Source: Sphingobacteriaceae bacterium
GTDB taxonomy: Bacteria; Bacteroidota; Bacteroidia; Sphingobacteriales; Sphingobacteriaceae
Direction: 5' to 3'
Assembly: GCA_947460275.1 (NCBI GenBank)
Contig: CANHHZ010000043.1
Span: 1 to 12,556 of the forward strand
DNA: 12,556 bases
Positions 6,083-12,556 of the stretch are shown piece by piece. Position numbers and translations under genes: made by a program. The notes below the pieces were generated by a model that was not told the origin of the DNA, ran no database searches, and was given only the letters and a program-made list of their open reading frames with translations. Positions within the stretch are counted from its first letter, which is position 1. The number at the start of each line of letters is the position of its first letter.

Positions 6083-7099
6083 ATGGAGCCTAGTGTAGCA
6101 GTTATAATTTTAAATTGGAACGGTAAAGACCTACTTGAGCAATTTTTGCCCAGTGTACTGGCTACGGATTATCCAAATTTGCAAATTATTGTTGGCGATA
6201 ATGCTTCATCTGATGATTCTGTTGCATATGTTAGGGAAAACTATCCGCAGGTAAAAATTATTGAAAATGATAAAAACTACGGCTTTGCCGGAGGTTACAA
6301 CCATATTTTAGCGAAAGTTGAGGCTGATTATTTTGTATTGCTAAACTCTGATGTTGAGGTATCTAAGAACTGGATTGCACCGGTAATTGATTTACTGGAA
6401 AGCGACGCAAACATTGCCGTGGCTCAACCAAAAATTAAGTGGCAGTTGCATAAAGAACAGTTTGAATATGCAGGTGCTGCAGGTGGTTTTATAGATTTGC
6501 ATGCTTACCCTTTTTGCAGGGGCAGAATATTTGATAAAGTTGAAACCGACAACCATCAATACGATATAGACACGGATATTTTTTGGGCAAGTGGCGCCGC
6601 TTTTTTTATCAAACGCAAGGCTTGGCAGCAAGTTGATGGTTTTGATGCCGATTTGTTTGCACACATGGAAGAAATAGATTTATGTTGGCGTTTAAAAAAT
6701 TTAGGCTACAGAATTGTTTGTTGCACCAAAGCAGAGGTTTACCATTTGGGAGGCGGTACTTTAAATGCCAATAATCCCTACAAAACTTACCTTAATTTTA
6801 GAAACAACCTTATTATTATGCAAAAAAACCTTCCCTTGGGTGATGCATTTTTTAGAATTTTGATTAGGTTTTTCTTAGATTTTGCCGCTTTGACGCAGTT
6901 TTTAATTAAGGGCAAACCGCAATTTAGCTTGGCCATTAGCAAAGCCCATTTTCATTTTTTAAGGCAAATTAATCAAACGGCAAAGAAAAGAACCAACACC
7001 GAAATACCTTTCTTAAAACATACCGGTGTTTATAAAAACAGTATTATTTACGAATATTTTGTTAAAAAAATAAATAAATTTAGCGACTTGAAATGGTGA
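6083..7099 (+). CDS. Family 2 glycosyltransferase
   Basis: A 338-residue GT2 (GT-A fold) enzyme resembling rhamnosyl- or other sugar transferases of envelope polysaccharide synthesis. It opens directly with the nucleotide-binding strand VAVIILNWNGKDLLEQFLPS; GDNASSDDS is at 38-46, NYGFAGGYN at 65-73, and the metal-binding DxD-type motif is NSDVE at 88-92. The acceptor-side motif with the likely catalytic acid is HMEEIDLCWR (194-203), and WASGAAFFIKRKAW precedes it as in many family members. A hydrophobic stretch around 250-275 suggests membrane association rather than a full transmembrane domain. It is coupled to the acyltransferase gene by a 3-base gap, hinting at glycolipid or lipopolysaccharide work. 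The sugar donor and acceptor cannot be read from sequence. It converges with the thioredoxin-like gene, 10 bases away. Confidence 0.9.
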   Translation: MEPSVAVIILNWNGKDLLEQFLPSVLATDYPNLQIIVGDNASSDDSVAYVRENYPQVKIIENDKNYGFAGGYNHILAKVEADYFVLLNSDVEVSKNWIAPVIDLLESDANIAVAQPKIKWQLHKEQFEYAGAAGGFIDLHAYPFCRGRIFDKVETDNHQYDIDTDIFWASGAAFFIKRKAWQQVDGFDADLFAHMEEIDLCWRLKNLGYRIVCCTKAEVYHLGGGTLNANNPYKTYLNFRNNLIIMQKNLPLGDAFFRILIRFFLDFAALTQFLIKGKPQFSLAISKAHFHFLRQINQTAKKRTNTEIPFLKHTGVYKNSIIYEYFVKKINKFSDLKW

Positions 7100-7109
7100 A
7101 TTGAACCCT

Positions 7110-7829
7110 CTAAAGTAATTCTTTAATAGTTTTATTTATCCAGTAAACAGTATTTGAAGCTAGGCCCATAGTTTGAAATTTTACCAACCCGTCTTTACCT
7201 ACAACTACATGGGTAGGAAATGATTGAACACCATACTTATCAGCATAAAACCTACCTTCAACAATATGGTAAAGAAAAGGGGTTGTTTTTAAAAATTGCT
7301 TCAATTCGTATTTTTCATCTAAAGCTACGGCCAAAAACACTACCTCAGTATTGTCTTTATATTTTTCAACTAACTCGTTTAGTTCGGGTATTTCTTGTTT
7401 ACAAGGCGGACAGTTGATAAACCAAAAATTAATGACATAGATTTTATTGTTGTCCTTTTTTAAATCAAATTTTTCGCCATTAATGTCGGTAAATTTTTCA
7501 GGTTTAAACTTTTCTCCATCTGTAAATGCTTTGCTCAACATTGGTCGAGGTAAATTAACCATATTAGCCAACTTTCTTTCTTCGGCAATAGCTTTTTCTT
7601 GAGGCGTCATTCTATAGAGTTGAAACGAAGCGTTAGCACTTGTTCTTTTTAACGAATAATCTCCGGTTCGTAAAAATGCTTGCCATATTTTATAAGCTAA
7701 GGCATTGCCTTGTTCGTCAAGTACAACTGTGTTTTCGTCTATTTTGGAGTTGGTTTGCTTAGTTGATGTGGTCTGTGCCGATACGTTAACAGCAACAAAA
7801 AATAACCATAGGAATACTAATTTTTTCAT
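7110..7829 (-). CDS. Exported TlpA-like thiol-disulfide oxidoreductase
   Basis: A 239-residue secreted or periplasmic thioredoxin-fold protein. A signal peptide is visible (MKKLVFLWLFFVAVNVSA, likely cut before Gln19; no lipobox cysteine). Residues about 20-105 form a less familiar region with VVLDEQGNALAYKIWQAFL and TGDYSL, followed by the TlpA/AhpC-TSA type domain from about 107. The redox motif is CPPC (Cys140, Cys143) within NFWFINCPPCKQEIPEL, and the cis-proline is Pro205 in SFPTHVVVGKDG. It most likely acts as a reductase of periplasmic disulfides, for instance in cytochrome c maturation or in guarding exported proteins, but no partner gene is nearby. It starts 12 bases after aroQ on the same strand and is probably cotranscribed with it, though the two have no evident functional link. 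Confidence 0.88.
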   Translation of the reverse strand: MKKLVFLWLFFVAVNVSAQTTSTKQTNSKIDENTVVLDEQGNALAYKIWQAFLRTGDYSLKRTSANASFQLYRMTPQEKAIAEERKLANMVNLPRPMLSKAFTDGEKFKPEKFTDINGEKFDLKKDNNKIYVINFWFINCPPCKQEIPELNELVEKYKDNTEVVFLAVALDEKYELKQFLKTTPFLYHIVEGRFYADKYGVQSFPTHVVVGKDGLVKFQTMGLASNTVYWINKTIKELL

Positions 7830-7841
7830 AGGTTGGTAAAT

Positions 7842-8261
7842 TTATGATTTTAAAAAACTTTCTAAAGCCAAACGGTATCCGTCTAAGCCAAAACCGGTAA
7901 GCACACCTTTGCAGTTTTTACCAGTTAACGACACATGTCTATATTCTTCTCGGGCGTAAATATTTGAGATATGAACTTCTATAACGGGAGTTTTGATGGC
8001 TGCAATGGCATCGGCAATGGCTACAGAAGTATGGGTGTAACCACCTGCATTGATAATTATACCATCGTAAGCAAACCCAACTTCGTGAAGTTTATTGATC
8101 AACTCCCCTTCTACATTACTTTGATAATAGTCTATTTCTACAATGCTATACATTTCACGCAGTTGCGTAATGTAGCTGTCAAAACCTTCATTTCCATAAA
8201 TAGTTGGTTCTCGTATACCTAAAAGGTTTAAATTTGGACCGTTTATAATTTGTATCTTCAT
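7842..8261 (-). CDS. aroQ: 3-dehydroquinate dehydratase, type II
   Basis: A 139-residue type II dehydroquinase, a cytoplasmic dodecamer in the family, converting 3-dehydroquinate to 3-dehydroshikimate in the shikimate pathway. The signature INGPNLNLLGIREPTIYG carries the lid arginine Arg17 and the catalytic Tyr22. Asn71 and His77 lie in NAGGYTHTS, the catalytic His97 is in EVHISN, and Arg108 is in AREEYRHVS. The end, CKGVLTGFGLDGYRLALESF, has the form I associate with Bacteroidota members. Length is normal. The gene is divergent from xerD, an arrangement I recall in other Bacteroidota, and is followed closely by the TlpA-like gene. I see no clear promoter match upstream on the minus strand. 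Confidence 0.96.
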   Translation of the reverse strand: MKIQIINGPNLNLLGIREPTIYGNEGFDSYITQLREMYSIVEIDYYQSNVEGELINKLHEVGFAYDGIIINAGGYTHTSVAIADAIAAIKTPVIEVHISNIYAREEYRHVSLTGKNCKGVLTGFGLDGYRLALESFLKS

Positions 8262-8282
8262 GCCCTGAAGGGTTTAAATTTG
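8249..8282 (+). promoter_or_regulatory. Candidate xerD promoter
   Basis: TTTG (8249-8252), a 22-base spacer and TAAATTTG (8275-8282) match the Bacteroidota promoter consensus. Transcription would start near 8288, giving a leader of about 28 bases before the ATG at 8316. The upstream element lies within the first codons of the divergent aroQ gene. Confidence 0.5.
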
Positions 8283-8315
8283 TAATGATGCAATGTTAAA
8301 GAAAAATCTAATATA

Positions 8316-9215
8316 ATGAATATCCAATCTTATTTAAAAGGATTTCAAGATTATTTGAAATTAGAACGTTCGTTGTCTAAGCATTCTATAGACGCCTATT
8401 TAAATGACGTAGACAAGTTGCAGCAGTACTTTTTATGCATTGACAAAAAGCTTATTTTAACTGAAATTACGCTTAAAGATTTGCGTGATTTTGTAAATTG
8501 GCTCAATGAAATGGGTATGATGGCCAATACCCAAGCTCGAGTTATTTCGGGTATTAAATCCTTTTTTGGCTATTTGAGACAAGAAAACATTATCAGCGAT
8601 GACCCAAGTGGTTTGTTAGAAGCGCCAAAACTGAGCCGAAAACTACCCGACACCTTAAGTATCCACGAAATAAATCAATTAATTGAAGCCATTGACGCTT
8701 CTAAACCTGAAGGTATGCGTAATAAAGCTATTTTAGAATTGCTTTATGGCTGTGGGTTACGCGTGTCAGAACTCACGGAATTACGCATTTCCAACATTTT
8801 TGCCGAATCTGAATTTATAAAAGTCCTTGGAAAAGGAGATAAAGAGCGCTTAGTGCCAATTGGTTCGGTAGCTTTAAAATTATTGGAAATTTACGTAAGT
8901 CAAGTTCGTGTGCATTTAAACATTAAAAAAGGACACGAAGATTTTATATTTTTAAACCGCAATGGCAGTCATTTATCCCGTATTTCAGTATTTAACTTAA
9001 TTAAAAATTTGGCTTTAAAAATTGGTATTCAAAAAAGTATTAGTCCACATACTTTTCGTCATTCTTTTGCTACACATTTAATAGAGGGCGGTGCCGATTT
9101 ACGTGCAGTTCAAGAAATGTTAGGCCATGCAAGTATTACCACAACCGAAATTTACACTCACTTAGATAGCGATTATTTGCGTAGCGTAATTACACAATTC
9201 CATCCTAGGTCTTAA
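8316..9215 (+). CDS. xerD: Site-specific tyrosine recombinase, XerD type
   Basis: A 299-residue tyrosine recombinase, the size and form of XerC/XerD enzymes that resolve chromosome dimers at dif sites. The N-terminal SAM-like core-binding domain spans about 4-90 (FQDYLKLERSLSKHSIDAYLNDV), the catalytic domain about 112-290. All six catalytic positions are visible: Arg149 (GCGLRVSEL), Lys173 (LGKGDKERLVP), His245 and Arg248 (SPHTFRHSFATHL), His271 (MLGHASI) and the nucleophile Tyr280 (TTEIYTHLD). It resembles XerD more than an integrase: no extra arm-binding domain, no adjacent attachment site, and a housekeeping context next to aroQ. XerC versus XerD cannot be settled with complete certainty by eye. 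Its stop overlaps the converging prmC stop by 4 bases. Confidence 0.92.
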   Translation: MNIQSYLKGFQDYLKLERSLSKHSIDAYLNDVDKLQQYFLCIDKKLILTEITLKDLRDFVNWLNEMGMMANTQARVISGIKSFFGYLRQENIISDDPSGLLEAPKLSRKLPDTLSIHEINQLIEAIDASKPEGMRNKAILELLYGCGLRVSELTELRISNIFAESEFIKVLGKGDKERLVPIGSVALKLLEIYVSQVRVHLNIKKGHEDFIFLNRNGSHLSRISVFNLIKNLALKIGIQKSISPHTFRHSFATHLIEGGADLRAVQEMLGHASITTTEIYTHLDSDYLRSVITQFHPRS

Positions 9216-10069
9216 TCAGGATTTTCACAGCAAATCATTCTATCTTTACCCTGCATATCTTTTCTTAACTCAATGTTTTTAAACATTTTATGTTTTAATA
9301 AATCAACTGTTTGTTTACCAAGGTACTCATTAATTTCAAAGAAAAGAAAACCGCCAGGTTTTAAGTTTTTAACTGCAAAATTGGCAATAGCCTCATAAAA
9401 CGACAATGGGTTTTCGTTACTTACGAATAAAGCTAGATGTGGTTCGTTGGCTAAAACGTTTTGATGCATATCTAATTTTTCGTTTTCGGTAATGTACGGC
9501 GGATTGCTTACAATAATATCATACCGATTATCAATTACCAAGTTTTCCCAATTTAAAATATCTGATCGTCTAAAATCTACTTCAACATTGTTTAAAGTGG
9601 CGTTTTCTTTAGCGGTTTTAAGGGCGTCAGCAGAGATATCAATTGCATAAACCTCGCAATCGAGTAAGTTTTTCTTTAGGGATATGGGAATACATCCACT
9701 TCCAGTTCCAATATCTAACAAACTTTTGGGTGGGTAGTGAACAGATTTTTCTAAAACCCACGCTACCAATTCTTCTGTTTCTGGGCGTGGTATAAGTACC
9801 GATGGATTTACTTTAAAAGTTAATCCATAAAAACTAGTTTCACCAAGAATGTATTGAATAGGTTTGCCATTTTTGAGTTGCGTTAAAAGCTGCTCAAGAT
9901 TAACTACATCTTTAGCATCAATATCAGCATGTTTATGTAGCACATATGCTGTTCTTTTGAGTTTAAGATAATGCTCAATTGAAATTAAAAACATTGCTTT
10001 TACTTCCTCTTCTTGGTAAAGGGAGCCCAATTCGTGTACAAATCTTGTTTCAAGCGTTTTTAAATTCAT
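9212..10069 (-). CDS. prmC: Release factor glutamine methyltransferase
   Basis: A 285-residue SAM-dependent N5-glutamine methyltransferase (PrmC/HemK) that methylates the GGQ glutamine of peptide chain release factors RF1 and RF2. An N-terminal helical domain (about 1-75) precedes the Rossmann methyltransferase fold. FxVNPSVLIPRPETEELV is at 85-102, SAM-binding DIGTGSGCI at 119-127, an acidic ribose contact in AIDIS (142-146), and the catalytic NPPY at 189-192. A longer frame reaches 10153, but that form would overlap the divergent ribD gene and adds 28 residues with no family counterpart; ATG 10069, giving MNLKTLETRF, is the normal start. The gap to ribD is 60 bases. No strong promoter match is visible on the minus strand; TATTTTTA about 10 bases upstream is a one-mismatch candidate only. 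Confidence 0.94.
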   Translation of the reverse strand: MNLKTLETRFVHELGSLYQEEEVKAMFLISIEHYLKLKRTAYVLHKHADIDAKDVVNLEQLLTQLKNGKPIQYILGETSFYGLTFKVNPSVLIPRPETEELVAWVLEKSVHYPPKSLLDIGTGSGCIPISLKKNLLDCEVYAIDISADALKTAKENATLNNVEVDFRRSDILNWENLVIDNRYDIIVSNPPYITENEKLDMHQNVLANEPHLALFVSNENPLSFYEAIANFAVKNLKPGGFLFFEINEYLGKQTVDLLKHKMFKNIELRKDMQGKDRMICCENPD

Positions 10070-10116
10070 TTGCAGTAAAAATAGACATAAATCAGTAGTT
10101 AACTCATTAATTCCAT

Positions 10117-10124
10117 TACTTTTG
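10117..10124 (+). promoter_or_regulatory. Candidate -7 element of the ribD promoter
   Basis: TACTTTTG is an exact match to the Bacteroidota -7 form TAnnTTTG and lies only 5 bases before the ribD ATG (10130). No clear TTG is found 17-23 bases further upstream. If the element is used, transcription begins at or within a few bases of the start codon, giving a leaderless or nearly leaderless message. Confidence 0.4.
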
Positions 10125-10129
10125 TACCA

Positions 10130-11179
10130 ATGAGCGATGAAATGTACATGCAACGTTGTTTAGAACTTGCCAAATTAGGCATAGGCAATGTTAGTCCAAA
10201 CCCAATGGTAGGCTGCGTAATTGTGCATGATGACAAAATTATAGGAGAAGGTTACCATCAAAAATTTGGCGAAGCACACGCCGAAGTCAACGCCATTAAA
10301 AATGTGATTTCGAAATACGGATCTGAAGCTCCCTCCCTATTAAAAAACGCTACCGCTTACGTAAATTTAGAACCCTGCGCTCATTTTGGCAAAACGCCAC
10401 CCTGCGCCGATTTATTGATGAAAAACCAACTTAAAAAGGTAGTTATTGGCAATGCCGACCCATTTGAAGGCGTAAATGGAAAAGGCATAGCAAAGTTGAT
10501 AAACGCCGGTATTGAAGTAAAAAAAGACGTTTTGGTTGACAAATGCACTTATTTAAATCGCCGATTTTTTACGAGAGTGAAGCAGCAACGTCCTTTTATC
10601 ATTTTGAAATGGGCACAAACAGCCGATGGCTATTTTGCACCCACCAAAGCTGCACAAAAATGGATTACAGGCCATTTGGCCAAACAATTAAATGACCAAT
10701 GGCGAAATGAAGAAGATGCCATTTTAGTAGGTAAAAATACCGCTTTAATTGACAATCCGAGGTTAACCACAAGAGTTGAAAACGGCAAAAACCCTATTCG
10801 CATTGTGATTGATAAAAATTTAGAAATACCTGCTACCCACCATCTTTTTAACGATGAAGCAAAAACCATCATTTTCAATGAAATAAAAACCGATGTTATT
10901 GGCAACGTCCACTTTGTGCAGATGGAAGACATGCAATTTTATTTACCGCAAAAAATAGCTTTTCAATTGTATTTAATGGATATCCAATCGGTTATTATAG
11001 AAGGTGGTGCTCATCTACTACATCAATTTATCAACGCAGGTTTGTGGGATGAAGCACGTGTTTTTACATCGAATACCATTTGGAACGAAGGCATTAAGGC
11101 CCCAAAAATTGATGGAAATGTAATTTCGAAATTGCAATTGAACAATGATGCACTTACCATTTATCAAGCTAAACTATGA
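10130..11179 (+). CDS. ribD: Bifunctional riboflavin deaminase/reductase RibD
   Basis: A 349-residue two-domain enzyme catalysing steps two and three of riboflavin synthesis: deamination of the pyrimidine ring, then reduction of the ribosyl side chain. The N-terminal zinc deaminase domain (about 1-145) has SPNPMVGCVIV at 22-32, zinc ligand His50 and catalytic Glu52 in HAEVNAI, and zinc ligands Cys83 and Cys92 in EPCAHFGKTPPC. The reductase domain (about 153-345) opens with RPFIILKWAQTADGYFA and contains the conserved WRNEEDAILVGKNTALIDNPRLT-type region as separate short motifs. Length is normal. The stop overlaps the next gene's start by 4 bases (ATGA), indicating translational coupling with an EamA transporter. 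Other rib genes are not in the window; no FMN riboswitch could fit in the 60-base upstream gap. Confidence 0.96.
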   Translation: MSDEMYMQRCLELAKLGIGNVSPNPMVGCVIVHDDKIIGEGYHQKFGEAHAEVNAIKNVISKYGSEAPSLLKNATAYVNLEPCAHFGKTPPCADLLMKNQLKKVVIGNADPFEGVNGKGIAKLINAGIEVKKDVLVDKCTYLNRRFFTRVKQQRPFIILKWAQTADGYFAPTKAAQKWITGHLAKQLNDQWRNEEDAILVGKNTALIDNPRLTTRVENGKNPIRIVIDKNLEIPATHHLFNDEAKTIIFNEIKTDVIGNVHFVQMEDMQFYLPQKIAFQLYLMDIQSVIIEGGAHLLHQFINAGLWDEARVFTSNTIWNEGIKAPKIDGNVISKLQLNNDALTIYQAKL

Positions 11180-12042
11180 TTTATCTATTTTTGAGTATTT
11201 TATGTAGCGTAACCGTTGGCGTATTGTTAAAATTGGCAAAACGATATCAAATTAACATTACGCAGGCCATTACTTGGAATTATCTATTTGCCATTGGCTT
11301 AAGTTTTTTCTTCTTTAAACCCGAAGTTAAGGCAATTACCCTAACTCAGGTATCTCCTATTTTTGTGGTTTTAGGCGTTTTGTTGCCGGTTATATTTATT
11401 GTGCAGGGCTTAGCCGTTAAACAAGCGGGCTTAGCCCGAACAGACATTGCGCAACGTTTATCGCTATTTATATCGCTGTTAGCAGCTTACTTTTTGTTTA
11501 GCGATACCTTTAGCAATTTAAAATATTTGGGGTTAGCCTTTGGTTTTATCGCCATTATTTTTACACTTTACCGCAAAGGCGAAAACAAGACTTCAAAAGA
11601 TAGTTGGCTTTACCTTTTACTAGTTTTTATTGGGTTTGGCGTAATTGACGTGCTTTTTAAAATGGTAAGCAAAATAGAATATTTGCCTTACACCACTTCG
11701 TTGTTTATCATTTTTTGCATTGCTTTTTTGTGGTCGCTCATTTACATTTTGTATTTGGCTTTAACCAAACAAACCAAATTGCAGCTCATTAATTTTATCT
11801 GCGGCTGCATACTCGGCTTTTTCAATTTTGGTAACATTTTATTTTATCTAAAAGCGCACAAGTCAATGGCCGATAATCCATCGACTGTTTTTGCCGCCAT
11901 GAACATGGGCGTAATCATTTTGGGCAGCTTAATTGGCATTTTAGTTTTTAAAGAAAAGCTTAACCAATTAAATTATTTGGGTTTATTTTTTGCGTTGATA
12001 GCGATTTTATCGATCACCTTAGCCAAAATTTATGCTGTTTGA
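11176..12042 (+). CDS. DMT-superfamily (EamA) transporter
   Basis: A 288-residue, very hydrophobic protein with about ten predicted membrane helices arranged as two five-helix halves, the plan of EamA drug/metabolite transporters. The halves are joined by a charged linker around 134-142 (YRKGENKTSKDSW). The second half ends in the usual EamA pattern GVIILGSLIGILVFKEKLNQ followed by a final helix, with the conserved glutamate of the family in FKEKL. The start ATG lies inside the ribD stop (ATGA), so translation is coupled, and the downstream YigZ-like frame overlaps by 11 bases. Known DMT members move amino acids, nucleotides, drugs or, in the RibN group, riboflavin. The position after ribD makes a flavin-related substrate thinkable, but nothing in the sequence proves it. 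Confidence 0.85.
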   Translation: MIYLFLSILCSVTVGVLLKLAKRYQINITQAITWNYLFAIGLSFFFFKPEVKAITLTQVSPIFVVLGVLLPVIFIVQGLAVKQAGLARTDIAQRLSLFISLLAAYFLFSDTFSNLKYLGLAFGFIAIIFTLYRKGENKTSKDSWLYLLLVFIGFGVIDVLFKMVSKIEYLPYTTSLFIIFCIAFLWSLIYILYLALTKQTKLQLINFICGCILGFFNFGNILFYLKAHKSMADNPSTVFAAMNMGVIILGSLIGILVFKEKLNQLNYLGLFFALIAILSITLAKIYAV

Positions 12043-12556
12043 TGACACCTATAAAACGATAATTCGAATTTCTGAAGGGATTTTTAGGGACAAAGGCAGT
12101 AAATTTATCGGTTATGCCTACCCTATTAAAAGCGAGGCGGAAGTAAAACCCTTGGTTGCTAAACTTAGGGCCGAACATGCCAAGGCAAGGCATTTTTGCT
12201 GGGCTTTGCGCTTATCGCCGGATAGAAATGTATTTAAATTAAATGATGATGGAGAACCATCTGGTACTGCTGGTCGACCCATTTTAAATACCCTGCTTTC
12301 ATCAGATGTTACCAATGTTATGGTTGTAGTAGTGCGGTATTTTGGCGGCACTTTATTGGGTGTTCCAGGTTTGATAAATGCCTACAAAAATGCAACGATA
12401 GCCGCAATACAAGAAAATGAGATCGTCACTAAAACTGTAAATGATGTTTATGAAATTGGTTTCGACTATTTAGAAATGAACCAAGTAATGCGAATTGTTA
12501 AGGATGAAAACCTAAATGTCCTTCATCAAACTTTTGAAAATGATTGTGTACTAAAA
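12032..12556 (+). CDS. YigZ/IMPACT-family protein, partial at the 3' end
   Basis: An open frame from ATG 12032 runs off the window, giving 175 residues of a family usually near 200-210 residues. It belongs to the YigZ (UPF0029/IMPACT) family: an N-terminal domain with the hallmarks RAEHAKARHFCWAL (47-60), DDGEPSGTAGRPIL (72-85) and VVRYFGGTLLGVPGLINAY (100-118), followed by the start of the ferredoxin-like C-terminal domain. The eukaryotic relative IMPACT binds Gcn1 and translating ribosomes; the bacterial role is not settled. One oddity is GVPGL where many members have GxGGL. It overlaps the transporter gene by 11 bases, so it is the third gene of the ribD transcript. No terminator is visible before the window ends. 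Confidence 0.92.
   Translation, partial: MLFDDTYKTIIRISEGIFRDKGSKFIGYAYPIKSEAEVKPLVAKLRAEHAKARHFCWALRLSPDRNVFKLNDDGEPSGTAGRPILNTLLSSDVTNVMVVVVRYFGGTLLGVPGLINAYKNATIAAIQENEIVTKTVNDVYEIGFDYLEMNQVMRIVKDENLNVLHQTFENDCVLK

Noticed and set aside
7111..7125. TAAAG/CTTTA hairpin between the convergent glycosyltransferase and TlpA-like genes
   Set aside because: A five-base AT-rich stem with no long T run is too weak to call a terminator.
8263..8272. CCCTGAAGGG palindrome just before aroQ
   Set aside because: Arms of four bases with a two-base centre are too short for a hairpin and common by chance; no second copy was noticed as an operator partner.
8316..9215. Tyrosine recombinase as a sign of an integrated mobile element
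   Set aside because: The protein has XerD length and motifs with no extra DNA-binding domain, and its neighbours are housekeeping genes (aroQ, prmC). No attachment-site repeats, tRNA, phage or conjugation genes are present.
10070..10153. Longer prmC form starting at 10153
   Set aside because: It adds 28 residues without family counterpart and would overlap the divergent ribD gene; ATG 10069 gives a normal PrmC start.
12118..12351. Minus-strand open frame of 77 codons
   Set aside because: It is antisense to the YigZ-like frame, whose conserved motifs show the plus strand is coding.

Overview
The window looks like chromosomal core sequence from a low-GC member of the Bacteroidota, probably near the Sphingobacteriales; I infer this rather than prove it. 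The signs are AT-rich codon use, weak ribosome binding sites, several matches to the Bacteroidota promoter form TTG-N(17-23)-TAnnTTTG, a WbqC-family protein, and neighbour pairs (aroQ facing away from xerD, prmC facing away from ribD) that I recall as common in this phylum. Genes are packed tightly. No intergenic gap exceeds about 70 bases, and I see no rRNA, tRNA, CRISPR array, insertion sequence or phage gene.

Layout, left to right. (1) Positions 1-962, plus strand: the 3' end of a FUSC-family (YccS-like) membrane protein gene, then an Ohr peroxiredoxin gene. (2) Positions 1003-5173, minus strand: a probable four-gene transcript in the order WbqC-like protein, CorA, MgtE, BioB, ending in a hairpin terminator just inside the end of the ohr gene. 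(3) Positions 5210-7099, plus strand: an LpxL/HtrB-like acyltransferase and a family 2 glycosyltransferase, 3 bases apart, divergent from the WbqC gene. (4) Positions 7110-8261, minus strand: aroQ followed by an exported thioredoxin-fold (TlpA-like) protein. (5) Positions 8316-9215, plus strand: a XerD-type tyrosine recombinase, converging with and overlapping prmC by 4 bases. (6) Positions 9212-10069, minus strand: prmC. (7) Positions 10130-12556, plus strand: ribD, a DMT/EamA transporter and a YigZ/IMPACT-family protein, each overlapping the next; the last runs off the window.

The genes serve ordinary cell needs: peroxide detoxification, biotin, riboflavin and shikimate synthesis, magnesium uptake, release-factor methylation, chromosome dimer resolution and envelope lipid or polysaccharide work. 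I find no undescribed defence, mobile or biosynthetic system. The points worth a second look are smaller: two unrelated magnesium transporter families in one transcript, a 10-A tract in the WbqC gene where a gain or loss of one base would truncate the protein, promoters that appear to face and overlap between the WbqC and acyltransferase genes, a possibly leaderless ribD, and translational coupling of ribD to a transporter of the superfamily that includes the RibN riboflavin carriers.
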